A program made the position numbers and the translations under genes. A DNA stretch of 64,000 nucleotides. Source: Fredericiella sp038205395. Lineage in GTDB: Bacteria; Chloroflexota; Anaerolineae; Caldilineales; Caldilineaceae. Each line of letters begins with the position of its first letter. Position 1 is the first letter of the stretch. Below, piece by piece: positions 8,306 through 16,349 of the stretch. The stretch spans positions 1-64,000 of the forward strand of contig JBBRBX010000007.1 in NCBI GenBank assembly GCA_038205395.1. Direction: 5' to 3'. The notes below the pieces were generated by a model. The model was given only the letters and a program-made list of their open reading frames with translations, was not told where the DNA came from and made no database searches.

Positions 8306-9949
8306 ATGCCGGCCACAGCGAGTTTGGCTGAGCAATCCAGCCTGCCGGACGCAGCGGCAAACGAGGAAGACGCCATTATTTTACGCGCCGAGCAGGTGAC
8401 GAAAGTATTCCCCGGCACGCTGGCGCTGGACCGTGTCGATTTTCAGGTTCGGCGCGGCAAGGTCAACGCGCTGGTGGGAGAAAACGGCGCAGGCAAGTCG
8501 ACGCTGATGAAAATTCTGGCCGGCGTCGAACAGCCGACCTCGGGGCGTCTGATCATGCAGGGCAAAACCGTGCAGTTACATTCGCCGCACGCGGCCGAAA
8601 AGCTGGGCATTGGCATCATCTATCAAGAGATGAATCTCTGCGCCAACCTGAGCGTAGCCGAAAATATCTTTTTGGGGCGCGAAGTAGCCCCCAATGGCAT
8701 AGTGGACCAGAAGACGCAGCGGGAACGAACACGCCAACTGATCCTGCGGCTTGGCCATGTGATCAACCCAAACATGCTGGTGAGCGATCTGCGTATTGGA
8801 CAGCAGCAGATTGTTGAAATCGCGAAGGCGCTGGCGCAGGATGTACAAGTTTTGATTATGGACGAGCCGACTTCTGCGCTGAGCGCAGCCGAGGTGGCCG
8901 TACTTTTCAAAGTAATCGATGATCTGCGCAAGGCGGGGGTGGCGATCATCTATATTTCGCACAAGCTGGAGGAGATCACCCAGATTGGCGACTATGTAAC
9001 GGTGCTGCGCGATGGGCGGCTGGTAGCCGAAGAGCAGATCACACAAATTGATGTGCCGTGGATTATCGAAAAAATGGTCGGCAAAAATCCGGCCACACTG
9101 TTTCATAAGGCCACAGTCGCCGTGGGTGAAGAGATTCTGCGCGTCGAGGATGTTACCTTGCCGGGGCGAGCAGGCGGCAATGTGGTCGATCATGTCTCCT
9201 TTACGCTGCACAAAGGCGAAGTGCTTGGCTTTTATGGGCTGATGGGGGCAGGGCGCTCCGAGCTTTTTGAGTGTCTCGCCGGCCTGCACGCTGAGGCAGG
9301 CGGGCGCGTCTGGCTCAACGGTGAACTGCTCAAGTCCAGCAGCGTCAGTGAGCGTATCAGTGCAGGCATCACCCTTGTGCCTGAAGACCGCCAGCGTGAG
9401 GGGCTGGTGCAGACCCTATCGGTGGCGGATAACATGCTGCTGGCGAGTCTGCGCAGCTATTTTAACGGCTTTTATCTGGTGCAGCGGCGCGAAAAACACG
9501 CCTTTCAATCGCTTATCAAAGACCTTTCGATCAAGGTGGCGGATCCACGGCAGTTGATCACAGCACTCAGCGGCGGCAACCAACAAAAGGTGGTCATCGC
9601 CAAGAGCATGCTGACGTCGCCCAAAATTCTGATGTTGGATGAGCCGAGCCGCGGCATCGACGTCAATGCCAAGTCGGAAATTTTCGCCATCATGTCCCAG
9701 TTGGCGCAGGATGGCTTTGGGGTGTTGTTTATTTCTTCAGAGTTGAAGGAAGTCATGGCGATGGCGGATCGAATTCTGGTGCTTTCGCGCGGCGCCATCA
9801 CCAGTGAATTTCTGCGTGAAGAGGCAACTGAGGAGGGTTTAGTGGCAGCTTCGGCAGTAGGTCACGGCCTTGATGCCGCCAAGGACGCAGCGGGGACGCC
9901 GCCGGTAAGCGAGCAACAAGAGGCTGGGCAACAAGAGGTGAGGAGCTAG
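8306..9949 (+). CDS. Ribose-type sugar ABC importer, ATP-binding protein
   Basis: A 547-residue RbsA/MglA-type protein with two ATPase domains in tandem. The first (about 25-260) has Walker A GENGAGKST, a degenerate signature RIGQQQIVEIAKAL and Walker B LIMDEPTSAL. The second (about 275-510) has the shortened P-loop region GLMGAGRSELFECLAG, signature LSGGNQQKVVIAKSML and Walker B LMLDEPSRGID. This asymmetric pattern is typical of the family. The C-terminal tail past residue 515 is a Gln/Glu/Ala-rich extension. The protein powers uptake by the permease whose start codon follows its stop codon directly. Confidence 0.95.
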   Translation: MPATASLAEQSSLPDAAANEEDAIILRAEQVTKVFPGTLALDRVDFQVRRGKVNALVGENGAGKSTLMKILAGVEQPTSGRLIMQGKTVQLHSPHAAEKLGIGIIYQEMNLCANLSVAENIFLGREVAPNGIVDQKTQRERTRQLILRLGHVINPNMLVSDLRIGQQQIVEIAKALAQDVQVLIMDEPTSALSAAEVAVLFKVIDDLRKAGVAIIYISHKLEEITQIGDYVTVLRDGRLVAEEQITQIDVPWIIEKMVGKNPATLFHKATVAVGEEILRVEDVTLPGRAGGNVVDHVSFTLHKGEVLGFYGLMGAGRSELFECLAGLHAEAGGRVWLNGELLKSSSVSERISAGITLVPEDRQREGLVQTLSVADNMLLASLRSYFNGFYLVQRREKHAFQSLIKDLSIKVADPRQLITALSGGNQQKVVIAKSMLTSPKILMLDEPSRGIDVNAKSEIFAIMSQLAQDGFGVLFISSELKEVMAMADRILVLSRGAITSEFLREEATEEGLVAASAVGHGLDAAKDAAGTPPVSEQQEAGQQEVRS

Positions 9950-11023
9950 ATGAGTCAAGCCAGTACAGCACCTATGCAGAAGCAGCAGGGCTTCACCAAG
10001 ACCGATTTGCAACAACTTTTGTTGCGAGGTCGCGCATTTATTGCACTCTTCTTGGTCATGATTGTATTTTCGATCATTGTGCCCAATTTTCTCTCCGGCG
10101 CCAATATTCAGATTATGGCCAAGCATGTTGCCATCAACGCCATTTTGGGCGTGGGCATGACCTTCGTCATCCTGACCGGCGGCATCGACTTGTCGGTCGG
10201 TTCCATTGTGGGGCTGACGGCGATGATCGCCGGGTTGCTGATCAACAGCGGGCTGCGGCTGTCGATGTTCGGCGTTATTGTCTATCCACACACCTGGCTG
10301 ATCCTCGTTGCGGCACTGCTGATTGCCACCATGATGGGAGCGATTACGGGTTTTATCATCACCCGCTTCAATGTGGCCCCCTTTATCGCTACGTTGGGTA
10401 TGCTCTATGTCGCGCGTGGTCTGGCTATGCTGCTCAACAACGGCTACACCTTCCCCAATCTGGTGGGGCGTCCCGAATTAGGCAACATGGGCTTTCCGCA
10501 GTTGGGCGCAGGCGAATTCCTCAACATCAACTACTCGATCTGGATTATGGCTGTCTTTATGCTGGTGGCGATTTTTGTCGCCAAACGCACCCCTTTTGGC
10601 CGTCATGTTTTTGCGATCGGTGGCAACGAGCGGGCGGCGGAGCTGTCGGGCGTCAAGGTCAACCGCGCCAAGGTGTTGGTCTACATGATCAGCGGCTTTT
10701 GCGCGGGAGCGGTTGGGTTGATCATCGCCTCGCAGTTGGTGGCCGCGCATCCGGCGACGGGCACCGACTTTGAGTTGAATGCCATTGCCGCCGTCGTGTT
10801 GGGCGGCACCTCACTGGCAGGCGGACGCGGCGGCATCGGCGGCACACTGATCGGCGCGTTTGTAATCGGTGTGCTCAGCGACGGCCTGGTCATGCTGGGG
10901 GTCTCCTCCTTTTGGCAGATGGTCATCAAGGGGTTGGTGATCGTCGTAGCCGTCATCATTGACCAGGTGCAGGCGCGCATGCAGGCCCGCATCGCGCTGC
11001 AGAAGCAGCAGGAAATGGGGTAA
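9950..11023 (+). CDS. Ribose-type sugar ABC importer, permease
   Basis: A 357-residue RbsC-type (BPD_transp_2) inner-membrane protein. Eight or more hydrophobic segments can be seen from residue 25 to 335. Family signatures include GVGMTFVILTGGIDLSVGS, the GRHVFAIGGNERAAELSG loop that contacts the ATPase, and the late FELNAIAAVVLGGTSLAGG. It forms the membrane channel, probably as a homodimer because this operon has only one permease. Its ATG directly follows the stop of the ATPase gene. A stem-loop (11027-11053) separates it from the binding-protein gene. Confidence 0.95.
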   Translation: MSQASTAPMQKQQGFTKTDLQQLLLRGRAFIALFLVMIVFSIIVPNFLSGANIQIMAKHVAINAILGVGMTFVILTGGIDLSVGSIVGLTAMIAGLLINSGLRLSMFGVIVYPHTWLILVAALLIATMMGAITGFIITRFNVAPFIATLGMLYVARGLAMLLNNGYTFPNLVGRPELGNMGFPQLGAGEFLNINYSIWIMAVFMLVAIFVAKRTPFGRHVFAIGGNERAAELSGVKVNRAKVLVYMISGFCAGAVGLIIASQLVAAHPATGTDFELNAIAAVVLGGTSLAGGRGGIGGTLIGAFVIGVLSDGLVMLGVSSFWQMVIKGLVIVVAVIIDQVQARMQARIALQKQQEMG

Positions 11024-11026
11024 GTG

Positions 11027-11053
11027 CGTGCGGACCTCCTGGAGGCCTGCACG
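11027..11053 (+). promoter_or_regulatory. Intercistronic stem-loop before the binding-protein gene
   Basis: A 13-bp near-perfect stem (arms 11027-11039 and 11041-11053, one wobble pair and one mismatch) directly after the permease stop codon. No T-tract follows, so a role in mRNA processing or stability is likelier than termination. Confidence 0.55.
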
Positions 11054-11108
11054 TGATCGTTGGCAGTTTTTTCTAACCACCATACACACATGTGATTCGG
11101 AGGAACAG

Positions 11109-12254
11109 ATGTCCAAGAAGCAGTTGTCCCAGTGGATTGCGCTGCTGGCAGTCGCCGTACTGCTGCTGAGCGCTTGTGGAGCACCGGCCGCGCCGGCTGC
11201 TACCACCGAAGCAACCGCGGCCGCCGAGATGACGGAAGCCGCAACCGAAACAGCAACAGAAGCTGCGACAGAAGCCGCAACCGAAGCTGCGACGGAAGAA
11301 GCTACGACCGAAGCGGCTGCTACAGATGCCGCCACCGCAGAAGCGGCCGCCCCAGACGGCGGCGCCAAGCTGATCTGCGTCATCGTGCCGCCGGTCGAAA
11401 ACCCCTTCTTCGGCGCTATGTCCGAGATTGCCGCGGCCAAGGCCAAGGAACTCGGCTATGACGTCTTGCAGTTGGTGCACGACGACGACGCCAACAAGCA
11501 GATGGAACTGTTTGAGACCTGCATTGGTCGCAATGCTGCCGCCATTGTGCTGGACAACGCCGGAGCCGACGCGACTGTAGCGGCGGTGCAGAAGGCCAAG
11601 GACGCCGGCATACCCAGCTTCCTCGTCGATCGCGAGATCACCAAGGAAGGTGTGGCCGTCGCCCAGATCGTCTCCAACAACTACCAGGGAGCCACCATTG
11701 GAGCCGACTACTTTGTCGAGTTGGTGGGCGAAGAGGGCAAGTATGTTGAGCTGACCGGCCGCGACACCGACACGAATGCACAGATTCGCTCGCAGGGCTA
11801 TCATGATGTGTTGGATACCTACGAGGGGCTGGAGATGGTGGCGCAGCAGACAGCCAACTGGAGCCAGACTGAAGGCTACAGCGTCATGGAGACTATCCTG
11901 CAGGCCAACCCCGATATCATCGGCGTCATTTCCGGCAATGATACAATGGCCCTGGGCGCTCAGGCAGCGCTGCTGGCTGCCGGGCGTGACGATGTGGTTG
12001 TCGTGGGCTTTGACGGCAGCGACGACGCCATCCAGTCAATCATGAAGGGTGAACTGAAAGCCACCTCGCTGCAGCCGGTGGCGGAAATGGCCAACCAGGC
12101 CGTGATCCAGGCCGACCAGTACATCAAGACCGGCAGCACGGGCAAGCCAGAAAAGCAGTCCATCGACATGGTGCTGCTGACGGCTGAGAACGCCTGCCAA
12201 TACAAGACCTTTGCGCCGACCGGCTCCACCGAACCGTGCGTGGTCGCCAAGTAA
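11109..12254 (+). CDS. Ribose-type sugar-binding lipoprotein
   Basis: A 381-residue extracytoplasmic solute-binding protein. It has a lipoprotein signal peptide (about 1-23) with lipobox LLSAC. A linker of about 50 residues follows, built of TEAA/TEAT repeats and anchoring the domain above the membrane. The periplasmic-binding-protein type 1 fold (Peripla_BP_4) then begins at LICVIVPPVENPFFGAM. Sugar-contact regions such as FLVDREITKEG, GRDTDTNAQIRS and GVISGNDTMALGA are present. A strong ribosome site (GGAGG) precedes ATG 11109; the upstream extension of the same frame overlaps the permease gene and is not used. It should deliver the sugar to the adjacent importer. D-Apiose is the favoured guess from the locus; ribose or xylose cannot be excluded. 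Confidence 0.94.
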   Translation: MSKKQLSQWIALLAVAVLLLSACGAPAAPAATTEATAAAEMTEAATETATEAATEAATEAATEEATTEAAATDAATAEAAAPDGGAKLICVIVPPVENPFFGAMSEIAAAKAKELGYDVLQLVHDDDANKQMELFETCIGRNAAAIVLDNAGADATVAAVQKAKDAGIPSFLVDREITKEGVAVAQIVSNNYQGATIGADYFVELVGEEGKYVELTGRDTDTNAQIRSQGYHDVLDTYEGLEMVAQQTANWSQTEGYSVMETILQANPDIIGVISGNDTMALGAQAALLAAGRDDVVVVGFDGSDDAIQSIMKGELKATSLQPVAEMANQAVIQADQYIKTGSTGKPEKQSIDMVLLTAENACQYKTFAPTGSTEPCVVAK

Positions 12255-12265
12255 TGTAAACGGAC

Positions 12266-12318
12266 TTTCGGGAAGTGCCTCGAATCATTTATGTACTATT
12301 TGAGGCACTTCCTCGAAA
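12266..12318. terminator. Bidirectional terminator between convergent operons
   Basis: The inverted repeat GGAAGTGCCTC (12271-12281) and GAGGCACTTCC (12302-12312) is extended outward by TTTCG/CGAAA with one bulge. It lies between two converging genes. The stem core GGAAGTG/CACTTCC recurs at 33721-33793 and 57230-57269. Confidence 0.75.
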
Positions 12319-12322
12319 CTTT

Positions 12323-13855
12323 TCACACAACATCATGCACCTGGCATTGATGCAGCAGTTCTTTCAGCAGCGGATACATTTGTCTGTATAAATCAAAGCG
12401 CGGCGCATAGGCGGCTGTCTGCTGCGCTTGAGGCTGGATGCGCTGCTGCATGTGCACGGCACGGCGCACAGCCTCAGCGGGATCCGAGTAGACGCCCGCC
12501 GCCACACCACCCAGCAGTGCAGCCCCCAGGCAGGCCGCCTCCGTCACCTGCGGCACACGCAGTGGGATGTTGCAGATGTCGGCCTTGAGCGCAAGCCAGA
12601 GCGGGCTGCGCGCGCCGCCGCCGACAGCGTGCAGTTCGGCAATCGGGACGCCCACTGCGCGCAGTAGATCCAAATTGAGGCGCAGTTCAAAGGTCAACCC
12701 CTCCAAAATCGCCTTGGCAATTTCAGCCTGCGTCGTGGCAAAGGTCAGCCCCAGCAGCGCGCCTTTAGAGTGAGTGTCGAGGATCGGTGTGCCGCTGCCG
12801 GCAAAGTGCGGCAGCAGCAGCAGCGAGGTTGGCCCGGCGGGGGCCGCGGCCAGCAGCAGATCGTAGGCATCCTGCCCACTGGCCGCCGCCTGCTCAACCT
12901 GCCAGCGGCCCAGCGTATCGCGGAACCAGCGCAGCAGCAGCCCGCCGCTGTGGTTGAGCGTCATGGCCAAGAAAAGTCCCGGCACAACATGGCGATAAAC
13001 AGAGATGCCTCCCTCGCTCAGCCGAGGGTCAAGCGCCGGCGTCTCCAGCGCCACCTCCATCACCTCGGCGGTGCCGCTGGAGACCATCGCCAGCCCAGGT
13101 GCAATAACGCCGGCGCCCAGCGCGGCGCAGGCTTGATCGTGGCCGCCTGCCGCCAGCACCACCTCACCGTCAATGCCCAACTCACTCGCCAGCTCACGCC
13201 GTAGCGTGCCGACTGGCCCACCGTGGGAGGGCGCCGGTCGCGCCAGTTTGGCACAGTCGATGCCGCAGCGCTCCAGAATATCCGCCGCCCATTCGCCGCT
13301 CACCAGATCCATCATCTGCGTGCGCGAGGCGAGACAGCCGCTGATGACTGCCTCGCCTCCCAGTCGGCGCAGCAAAAAATCTTCGTAAAGCAAGAACTGC
13401 TGGGCCGAACGCCATATCTCCGGCTCATGTGCCTGCAGCCACAGCAGTTTGGGCAGCGTATTGATTGTATGCAGCGGCATACCGGTGCGCTGGAACAACG
13501 TTTCGCCCCCAAAGGTCTCGGCAAGCCACTGGTTTTCCTTTGTCGTGCGCGTATCCATGCCCAGGATAGCCGGCCGCAGCGCACGGCCTTCGCCATCCAC
13601 AGGGATCACAGCCTCGCCTTGGCAGGAGAGCGCCAGTGAGAGCGGTGGATCACCTGTCACCTGCGGATCAGCCGTGGCCTCACGCAGGCATACCCATGCC
13701 AACTGCCAGACGGCTTCGGCATCCTGTTCGGCCCACTTGGGATGGGGGGTAGAAATGGCATACTCGCGCTTGGCTTGGGCCAGGATACGTCCATCCGCAG
13801 CAAACACAATGGCTTTGCAGCCTGTCGTACCGATATCGAGACCAATCAGAGACAT
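12323..13855 (-). CDS. FGGY-family kinase, xylulokinase-like
   Basis: A 510-residue kinase with the xylulokinase layout. It has N-terminal IGLDIGTTGCKAIVFAADG, the sugar-binding region LPKLLWLQAHEPE, SGCLASRTQMMDL, GGHDQACAALGAG and the C-terminal ATP-site motif AVGGGARSPLWLALKADI. Conserved Asp in GGHDQ is the expected catalytic base of FGGY kinases. The start (ATG 13855) lies 5 nt after the zinc dehydrogenase stop, so the pair is coexpressed. A polyol dehydrogenase followed by a ketose kinase fits entry of a pentitol or pentose into the pentose phosphate pathway as xylulose 5-phosphate, but this is inference. The gene ends at the shared terminator. Confidence 0.9.
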   Translation of the reverse strand: MSLIGLDIGTTGCKAIVFAADGRILAQAKREYAISTPHPKWAEQDAEAVWQLAWVCLREATADPQVTGDPPLSLALSCQGEAVIPVDGEGRALRPAILGMDTRTTKENQWLAETFGGETLFQRTGMPLHTINTLPKLLWLQAHEPEIWRSAQQFLLYEDFLLRRLGGEAVISGCLASRTQMMDLVSGEWAADILERCGIDCAKLARPAPSHGGPVGTLRRELASELGIDGEVVLAAGGHDQACAALGAGVIAPGLAMVSSGTAEVMEVALETPALDPRLSEGGISVYRHVVPGLFLAMTLNHSGGLLLRWFRDTLGRWQVEQAAASGQDAYDLLLAAAPAGPTSLLLLPHFAGSGTPILDTHSKGALLGLTFATTQAEIAKAILEGLTFELRLNLDLLRAVGVPIAELHAVGGGARSPLWLALKADICNIPLRVPQVTEAACLGAALLGGVAAGVYSDPAEAVRRAVHMQQRIQPQAQQTAAYAPRFDLYRQMYPLLKELLHQCQVHDVV

Positions 13856-13860
13856 ATACT

Positions 13861-14907
13861 TTATTCCTGCGGTTTTACCACAGCCTTCAATCCTTCACCG
13901 CTGTCTGCCGTGGCAAAGGCCTTGCCGACTTCGTCCAATGGAAAGCGGTGGGTGATCAGCTTCTCCACCGGAATGACGCCGCGAGCGAAGAGATCCAGCG
14001 CCGAGGAATGCGCTGTCGGATGATAGGAGAAGGCGCCGACGACATCAATTTCGCCGTAATGGATGCGATTACCGTCAAGCGACGTCATAGGATTGGCTTT
14101 GGGCAGGCCGCCAAAGAGCACCACACGGCCACCCTTGCGCACCATCTGCACCGCCTGGGTCTGGGTCGCAGCGACTGGGTTGGCGCACACGACGACATCG
14201 GCCCCCAGCCCACCCGTCCAAGCACGCACCTGCTCCACTACATCCGGCGCATTGCCGTCCAGCGCCAGCTCCGGCTCAAAGCGTTGGGCCATTTCCAGCC
14301 GCTGCGTGCTGACGTCGATAATGCACGTAGCGGCCCCACGCGCCTGGGCCACAGCCACATGCAGACAGCCGATGGGGCCGGCGCCAATGATCACCACACG
14401 GTCATCGATGCCCGTGTTGGCTTTGGCGTGTGCGGCCAGCACGGACGAGGCGGGTTCAGCCATAGCCGCAAAATCGTCGCTGAGTTTCTCCGGCACGCGG
14501 TGGACAATGCCGTTAGCCAGCACCTCACCGCTCAACACCATCCGTTCGGCAAAGCCTCCAGGGTAGCCAGGGGTGATGCCCAGCAAGCGAATATTGTCAC
14601 ACAGGTTGTACTGGCCGCGCTCGCAGTACCAGCAGTGGCCGCAGTGAATATCGGGCGCAATCGCCAGGCGGTCGCCTATGGCGTACTCCTTCACGTCGGG
14701 ACCAACTTCGACCACCACCCCCGAAACCTCGTGGCCTGGGATCATGTCCATGACGCCAGCCGGTGGCCCCTCGCGCCAGCGGCGCAAGTCAGAGCCACAG
14801 ACGCCACACGCTTCCACCCTGAGCACCAGACCATCCGGCGGCGCACTGGGCGTGGCCACTTCGCGCACCTCAAAGCTGCGCGGCCCTATCAAAACTGCTG
14901 CTTTCAT
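13861..14907 (-). CDS. Zinc-dependent alcohol/polyol dehydrogenase
   Basis: A 348-residue medium-chain dehydrogenase of the sorbitol/threonine dehydrogenase type. The catalytic zinc ligands are in ACGVCGSDLR and IPGHEVSGVV. The structural zinc loop HCGHCWYCERGQYNLC is complete, with four cysteines. The Rossmann motif is VVIIGAGPIGCLHVAVAQARG. I chose ATG 14907, preceded by AAAAGGAG; an in-frame ATG 39 nt further upstream has no such site. It probably oxidises a sugar alcohol or reduces a ketose with NAD(P)H. It is a paralogue of the dehydrogenase at 24706 and is coupled to the kinase downstream. Confidence 0.92.
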   Translation of the reverse strand: MKAAVLIGPRSFEVREVATPSAPPDGLVLRVEACGVCGSDLRRWREGPPAGVMDMIPGHEVSGVVVEVGPDVKEYAIGDRLAIAPDIHCGHCWYCERGQYNLCDNIRLLGITPGYPGGFAERMVLSGEVLANGIVHRVPEKLSDDFAAMAEPASSVLAAHAKANTGIDDRVVIIGAGPIGCLHVAVAQARGAATCIIDVSTQRLEMAQRFEPELALDGNAPDVVEQVRAWTGGLGADVVVCANPVAATQTQAVQMVRKGGRVVLFGGLPKANPMTSLDGNRIHYGEIDVVGAFSYHPTAHSSALDLFARGVIPVEKLITHRFPLDEVGKAFATADSGEGLKAVVKPQE

Positions 14908-14958
14908 ATTTTCTCCTTTTCTGAACCAAGATAATTCTTCCGCCATGCAACTCTAGGC

Positions 14959-16263
14959 TCAGATACTCTCCAGCACCAGCACCCAGTCCGGGCCATCCAC
15001 CGGTGGGGTGAAGGTAACTTCGCTGTTGGTTGAAAACTTGCCGATTGTCTGCGCACCGCCGCTGCGCGGGTTGTACCAGGCAGCGTACACGGCCGAACCC
15101 GCGGCCCAATCCAGCCGCACTGCCACAGGCTGCGGCGTGGGCAGATAGACGAGAGCATAGCTGCCTTCGCTGTCGCGGGTGGCGGTGCGATACTCGCCGC
15201 GCTCGCCGCCATCAAAGAGCAAAATGCTCTGGTCGGGAATACGGCTGAGAAAAGAGTGTGCTTCCATCAGGCGGCGCAGATGCAGCATCTGTCCGGCGGC
15301 AGGGCGGTCAATGGCATCCTGCCAGGGGCGGTCCGCATGGTTGATGGCTTCATAACGGTCGCCGCTGAACTGCCACATGGTGTGATGGCCATAGGTGATG
15401 CCGCAGCCGCCGGCAAAAACCGAACGGTAAGATTGGCGGCGCACGTCATCAGCCCGGAAGTAGCCGTTGGAAGGGTCCCAATCAGGCCAGGGGTTGACGG
15501 GGTGGTCCTCATAGTTTGGCTCGGCGTCCACCACCGGCTTGGCCGGCGTCAGCGCATAATCGTGGGCAATCATCTCCCAGACCGGCGTGCTGCGCCCGGA
15601 ACCGTGGCCCGACTGCATCATATTGAAATCGAGCCACTCTTCTTCGTGCAGCCACTCCGAACTGGAGTGCTTGCCGGAGGGGTGATAGGTCTTAATGACA
15701 TGCTGCCCCACACCCTCGTCGATACCGGCTGCCATGGCGCGCCAGATGGGGCGATAGTCATGTGTGTCGTCATAGGCCGGCCGGTCGCCGCCCAGCACCC
15801 AGATCACATTGCTGTCCCCACGATAGCGCTCACCCAGCCAGCGACCATAAACACGTGCATTGTCCTCGTTAAAAACAACCGGCCCCTTTCCCCATAGATG
15901 AGTCACCTTGTCACCCCAGGTGGGCAGCAGGCTGACATAGATCCCGTGCTCTGCTGCCATGCGGATCACTTCGTCTACATGGCGAAAGTAGGCTTCATTG
16001 GGGCGCGCGGGGTCATCGTCCACGAGCGCATACTCGCCATAGGCGTTGGGCGTGTGCAGCCCGTCGAACTCGGCCAGCGCCACCGCCTGGATCACGTTAA
16101 AGCCTTTGCGACGGCGGTTTTCCAGGTAAAAGGCGGCCTCCTCGCTGGTCAGACGATGGAAAATTTCCCAAACGGTGTCGGCCAGCCAGAAGAACGGCTC
16201 GCCCGTTTCCGTCACTAGAAAGCGCTGGTTGTCACTGACGGTAATGCGTGGCAGCATGCTCAT
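14959..16263 (-). CDS. GH140-family glycoside hydrolase (apiosidase family, DUF4038)
   Basis: A 434-residue TIM-barrel hydrolase. Family features in order are FFWLADTVWEIFHRLTSEEA, RRKGFNVIQAVALAEFDGL, LLPTWGDKVTHLWGKGP, NVIWVLGGDRP, HPSGKHSSSEW, PVVDAEPNYEDHP and YGHHTMWQFSG. A C-terminal collagen-binding-like beta domain follows (about 345-434). GH140 is the family of the characterised beta-1,2-apiosidase acting on rhamnogalacturonan II. By pattern, Asp160 (GGDRP) and Glu248 (DAEPN) are candidate catalytic residues. ATG 16263 has a GGAGG site and matches the family start; the longer frame to 16488 runs through terminator sequence. No signal peptide is seen, so imported oligosaccharide may be cleaved inside the cell. 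Confidence 0.85.
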   Translation of the reverse strand: MSMLPRITVSDNQRFLVTETGEPFFWLADTVWEIFHRLTSEEAAFYLENRRRKGFNVIQAVALAEFDGLHTPNAYGEYALVDDDPARPNEAYFRHVDEVIRMAAEHGIYVSLLPTWGDKVTHLWGKGPVVFNEDNARVYGRWLGERYRGDSNVIWVLGGDRPAYDDTHDYRPIWRAMAAGIDEGVGQHVIKTYHPSGKHSSSEWLHEEEWLDFNMMQSGHGSGRSTPVWEMIAHDYALTPAKPVVDAEPNYEDHPVNPWPDWDPSNGYFRADDVRRQSYRSVFAGGCGITYGHHTMWQFSGDRYEAINHADRPWQDAIDRPAAGQMLHLRRLMEAHSFLSRIPDQSILLFDGGERGEYRTATRDSEGSYALVYLPTPQPVAVRLDWAAGSAVYAAWYNPRSGGAQTIGKFSTNSEVTFTPPVDGPDWVLVLESI

Positions 16264-16305
16264 GTGCAGAAATTCCTCCCTGTTCGTGTCCTGTGGTGAA
16301 TCAGC

Positions 16306-16340
16306 AAAAAGCTTTCCAGCCATAAACTGCCTGGAAAGCC
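16306..16340 (-). terminator. Rho-independent terminator after the FGGY kinase gene
   Basis: The inverted repeat GCTTTCCAG (16311-16319) and CTGGAAAGC (16331-16339) is followed on the minus strand by a T-run (16310-16306). It lies 10 nt after the stop of the kinase gene and upstream of the GH140 ribosome site. Confidence 0.75.
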
Positions 16341-16349
16341 TGGTGTAGG

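Noticed and set aside
10959..11108. N-terminal extension of the first sugar-binding protein
   Set aside because: It lies in the permease gene and the intercistronic hairpin; the lipoprotein signal peptide begins at ATG 11109 with a good ribosome site.
11206..11350. Tandem TEAA/TEAT-coding repeats as a possible mobile or regulatory repeat
   Set aside because: They keep the reading frame and form the flexible linker of a lipoprotein, a common feature of Chloroflexota binding proteins.
13948..14934. A 328-codon open frame opposite the zinc dehydrogenase
   Set aside because: High GC at third codon positions creates long antisense frames. The minus strand has complete zinc-binding motifs; this frame has none.
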